Source of the DNA: Cymbidium sinense
Lineage: Eukaryota; Streptophyta; Magnoliopsida; Asparagales; Orchidaceae
Assembly: GCA_021442155.1 (NCBI GenBank)
Contig: CM038222.1
Span: 21,152,923 to 21,216,922, forward strand
DNA length: 64,000 nt
Direction: 5' to 3'
Shown here: one piece after another, positions 61,576 to 64,000 of the stretch
Layout: every line of letters begins with the position of its first letter
Position numbering within the stretch: the first letter of the stretch is position 1
Position numbers and translations under genes: made by a program
Notes under the pieces: model-generated
Told to the model about the DNA's origin: nothing
Seen by the model: only the letters and a program-made list of their open reading frames with translations
Databases searched by the model: none

Positions 61576-63146
61576 AAAAATTCCAAAAACCCTAAATCCT
61601 AAACTAAAACCTGAACTCTAAACCTAAAACATAAATCCTAAACCCTAAACCCTAAAAACCCTAAACACTAAACCCTAAAACCCTAAAACCATTAACCCTA
61701 AAACCTAAACCCTAAACCCTAAACCCTAAACCCTAAACCCCAAACCTTAAACCTTAAAGCCTAAAAAGTTAAAAATCTAAATCTAAACTAAATAAAACCA
61801 AAAAATAAAATAAATAAAAAAATTGAAATAAAAATAAATAAATAAATAAAATAAACTTAAAACATAAACTAAAACCTAAACCTAAGCCTAAACCTAAACC
61901 TAAACCTAAAAAGAAAATAAAGTAAAATAAAAAATAAATTAAATAAAATAAATAAAAACCTAAACTAAACTAAAAAATAAAAAACCTAAATAAAAATAAA
62001 ATAAACCTAAAATAAAATAAAATAAAAACTAAATAAAAACCTAAACTTAAAAAAATAAACCTAAAAATAAAACATAAAAATAAGTAAAAAATAAAACCTA
62101 AACCCTAAACTAAGAAAAAAACCTAAACCTAAAGTAAAAAATAAAATAAACCTAAACTAAAATAAATAAACTAAAATATATAAAACCTAAACCTAAACCT
62201 AAAATAAGCTAAACCTAAAACTAAACCAAAACTAAATAAATAAAATAAACTAAAAATAATCCTAAACCTAAAAAAAAAAACCTAAAAATAAACCTAAAAG
62301 AAATAATTAAAAATAAACCTAAAATAAAAACCTAAAACATAAATCTAAAAAAATAAGATAAAAACCTAAGCCTAAACCTAAAAATAAAAAATATAAATAT
62401 AAATAAAGCTAAACTAATAAGTTAACCTAAACCAAAAAAATAAACTAAATTAAAAAATGTAAATTATATTAAATAAACCTAAAATAAATAAACTAAACTA
62501 AATAAAAATAAAAATAAACCTAAATAAAAATTAAAATAAAATAAACTAAAATAAATAAATAAAATATACTAAATAAACCTAAACTTACTAGTTTTTTAAA
62601 TTTTAAAAAATAAAAAATAAAAAAAAATCCCTAACCCTAAACCCTAAACCCTAAACCTAACCCTAAACTACAACCCTAAACCCCAAACCCTAAACCCTAA
62701 TACTCTAAACCCAAAATCTTAAACCCTAAAATAATAAACCCCAAACTTTAAACCCTATACCCTAAAATAAATAAACTAAACTAAATAAAAATAAAAAAAT
62801 AAACAAAAATAGAAATATAAAATAAACTAAATAAACCTAAACCTACCGGTTTACTTAATTTAAAAAAAACCCTAAACTCTAAACCATTAACCCTAAACAC
62901 TAAATCCTAAACCCTAAAACTAACCTCTAAACTTAAAATAAGAAATACTAAAACCCTAAACTAAAACTCCTAAACACTAAAACTAAACCCCTATTCCCTA
63001 AACATTAAACCTCCTAAATCTCTAAGTCTAAACCCTAAACCCTAAAATCCTTAAACCCTAAACCTAACCCTTAAACTCCTAAACTCTAACTCCTAAATTA
63101 AACTTTAAACCCTAAACCCTAAACTCTAAAAAACTTAAACTAACCT
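61576..63146 (+). repeat. T3: telomere-like repeat, cut by assembly gap
   Basis: Same words and orientation as T1 and T2. Good CCCTAAA runs occur near 61705-61740. Spacer boxes lie near 62579 and 62836, only about 257 bp apart, so one unit is shortened. The array runs into N bases, so its right end and its junction with an LTR are not seen. Confidence 0.85.
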
Positions 63147-63246
63147 NNNNNNNNNNNNNNNNNNNNNNNNNNNNNNNNNNNNNNNNNNNNNNNNNNNNNN
63201 NNNNNNNNNNNNNNNNNNNNNNNNNNNNNNNNNNNNNNNNNNNNNN
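63147..63246. other. Assembly gap, 100 N
   Basis: Exactly one hundred N, the customary placeholder for unknown length. It lies inside a repeat array, so the sequences on its two sides need not be adjacent in the genome. Confidence 0.95.
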
Positions 63247-64000
63247 TCATAATTCATTAATATTCTCATTTATATTCACATATATAAATGAAATATAAAT
63301 TCAAACTAATCAAACTAAACTCAAAAGTCAAATTCAATTCATGAAATTCTCTTAAGTCCTTAATTTTCCATGATTTAAATCCACTTAGGCTCACTTTACC
63401 CAAAGTGACCTAAAGTACCCTTATGAGCCAAATTCTAATCCTAACCAAATTGGATTGAAACAAAGTCACCTATGCCTCTCATCATGATCAACAATAATCA
63501 TGGGATGATCAATCAATCAAATTGGGTCAAACCAAGTCAAACCTAAGGGTTGAGCAAGTCAACACTTATTCCAAAATGAAACCTAACATAGCCAAATTCC
63601 ATCATAGGCTAAATTGATTGAAACCATTGATCTAAGTTCACTCATGACCTATGTTTGAACTTAACCAAGCCAACATTTGAGCCTAACCTAGGACAATTGG
63701 CCACTTGACCCAACTTGACCCAACTTGACCTAAAAAGTCAAAATGTGTCAAAACTTCATCTAAGCTAAATTGGTTGAAACCAATGGGTCAAGTTCATTCC
63801 AAATCACTTGTGGAAATTGACCAAAGCCTCAATTAGCCAACTAAACCTGGCCTAGCCCAAGTGACCTTAGACCCAACTTGACCTAAAGCGATCATGTTGA
63901 GCCAAATTTGAACTTAACCAAAATTAATTGAAAATAAAGATACTAATCCACTCCATATGACTAACCTAACCTAAACCTACCCAGGTCAAATGGGTCAAAT
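63247..64000. repeat. Diverged X-like segment
   Basis: Collinear with about 840-1600 of X1 (TTCACATATATAAATGAAAT, CCAAATTGGATTGAA, CAAATTGGGTCAAACCAAG, CAAGTTCATTCCAAAT) but clearly more different from X1-X4 than they are from each other. Probably another subfamily of the same insert. No coding sequence is visible. Confidence 0.6.

Overview
This is a plant nuclear window made almost entirely of repeats. The plant signs are telomere-type CCCTAAA units (the TTTAGGG type common in plants), a Ty3/gypsy polyprotein of Tat/Ogre-like type with a second, archaeal-type RNase H, an RTE-type LINE with a (TTG)n tail, and an L1-type LINE. The sequence is AT-rich, every coding region is broken by stops or frameshifts, and I see no intact host gene, tRNA, rRNA or CRISPR array. 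I cannot name the species.

The window reads best as a chain of related, decayed Tat-lineage LTR retrotransposons, all coding on the minus strand and sharing LTRs. Read on the minus strand from right to left, one unit is: LTR ('Z'), telomere-like array ('T'), gag, first half of the protease, a non-coding insert ('XY'), second half of the protease, RT, RNase H, archaeal-type RNase H, integrase, purine-rich tract, next LTR. In plus coordinates: protease remnant of an element to the left (1-98); XY1 (99-6192); LTR remnant Z0 (6193-6455); pol P1 (about 6560-12310) with a nested RTE LINE (7912-9285); XY2 (12311-19480); protease start and gag (19487-21490); array T1 (21513-30207); LTR Z1 (30208-32832); pol P2 (about 32940-37374); truncated XY3 (37375-41850); array T2 (41911-46968) with an RTE fragment (44002-44686); LTR Z2 (46969-55419) with a nested L1 LINE (48079-52497); pol P3 (about 55512-59996); truncated XY4 (59997-61370); array T3 (61576-63146); a 100-N gap; and a diverged X-like segment to the end.

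Three things stand out. First, the telomere-like DNA is not a simple array. It forms a roughly 1-kb higher-order repeat whose units carry a conserved spacer box, and it abuts the inner end of the LTR where a primer-binding site would be expected. Second, XY is a roughly 6-kb non-coding insert that splits the protease coding region and carries a candidate 6-bp target duplication (CCTCAC). Third, a host-like glycine-rich-protein 3' fragment with a poly(A)-like end sits beside or within all three telomere-like arrays.

Coding calls rest on motif recognition by eye. Boundaries of repeat blocks are good to tens of bases where copies could be compared and are approximate elsewhere.
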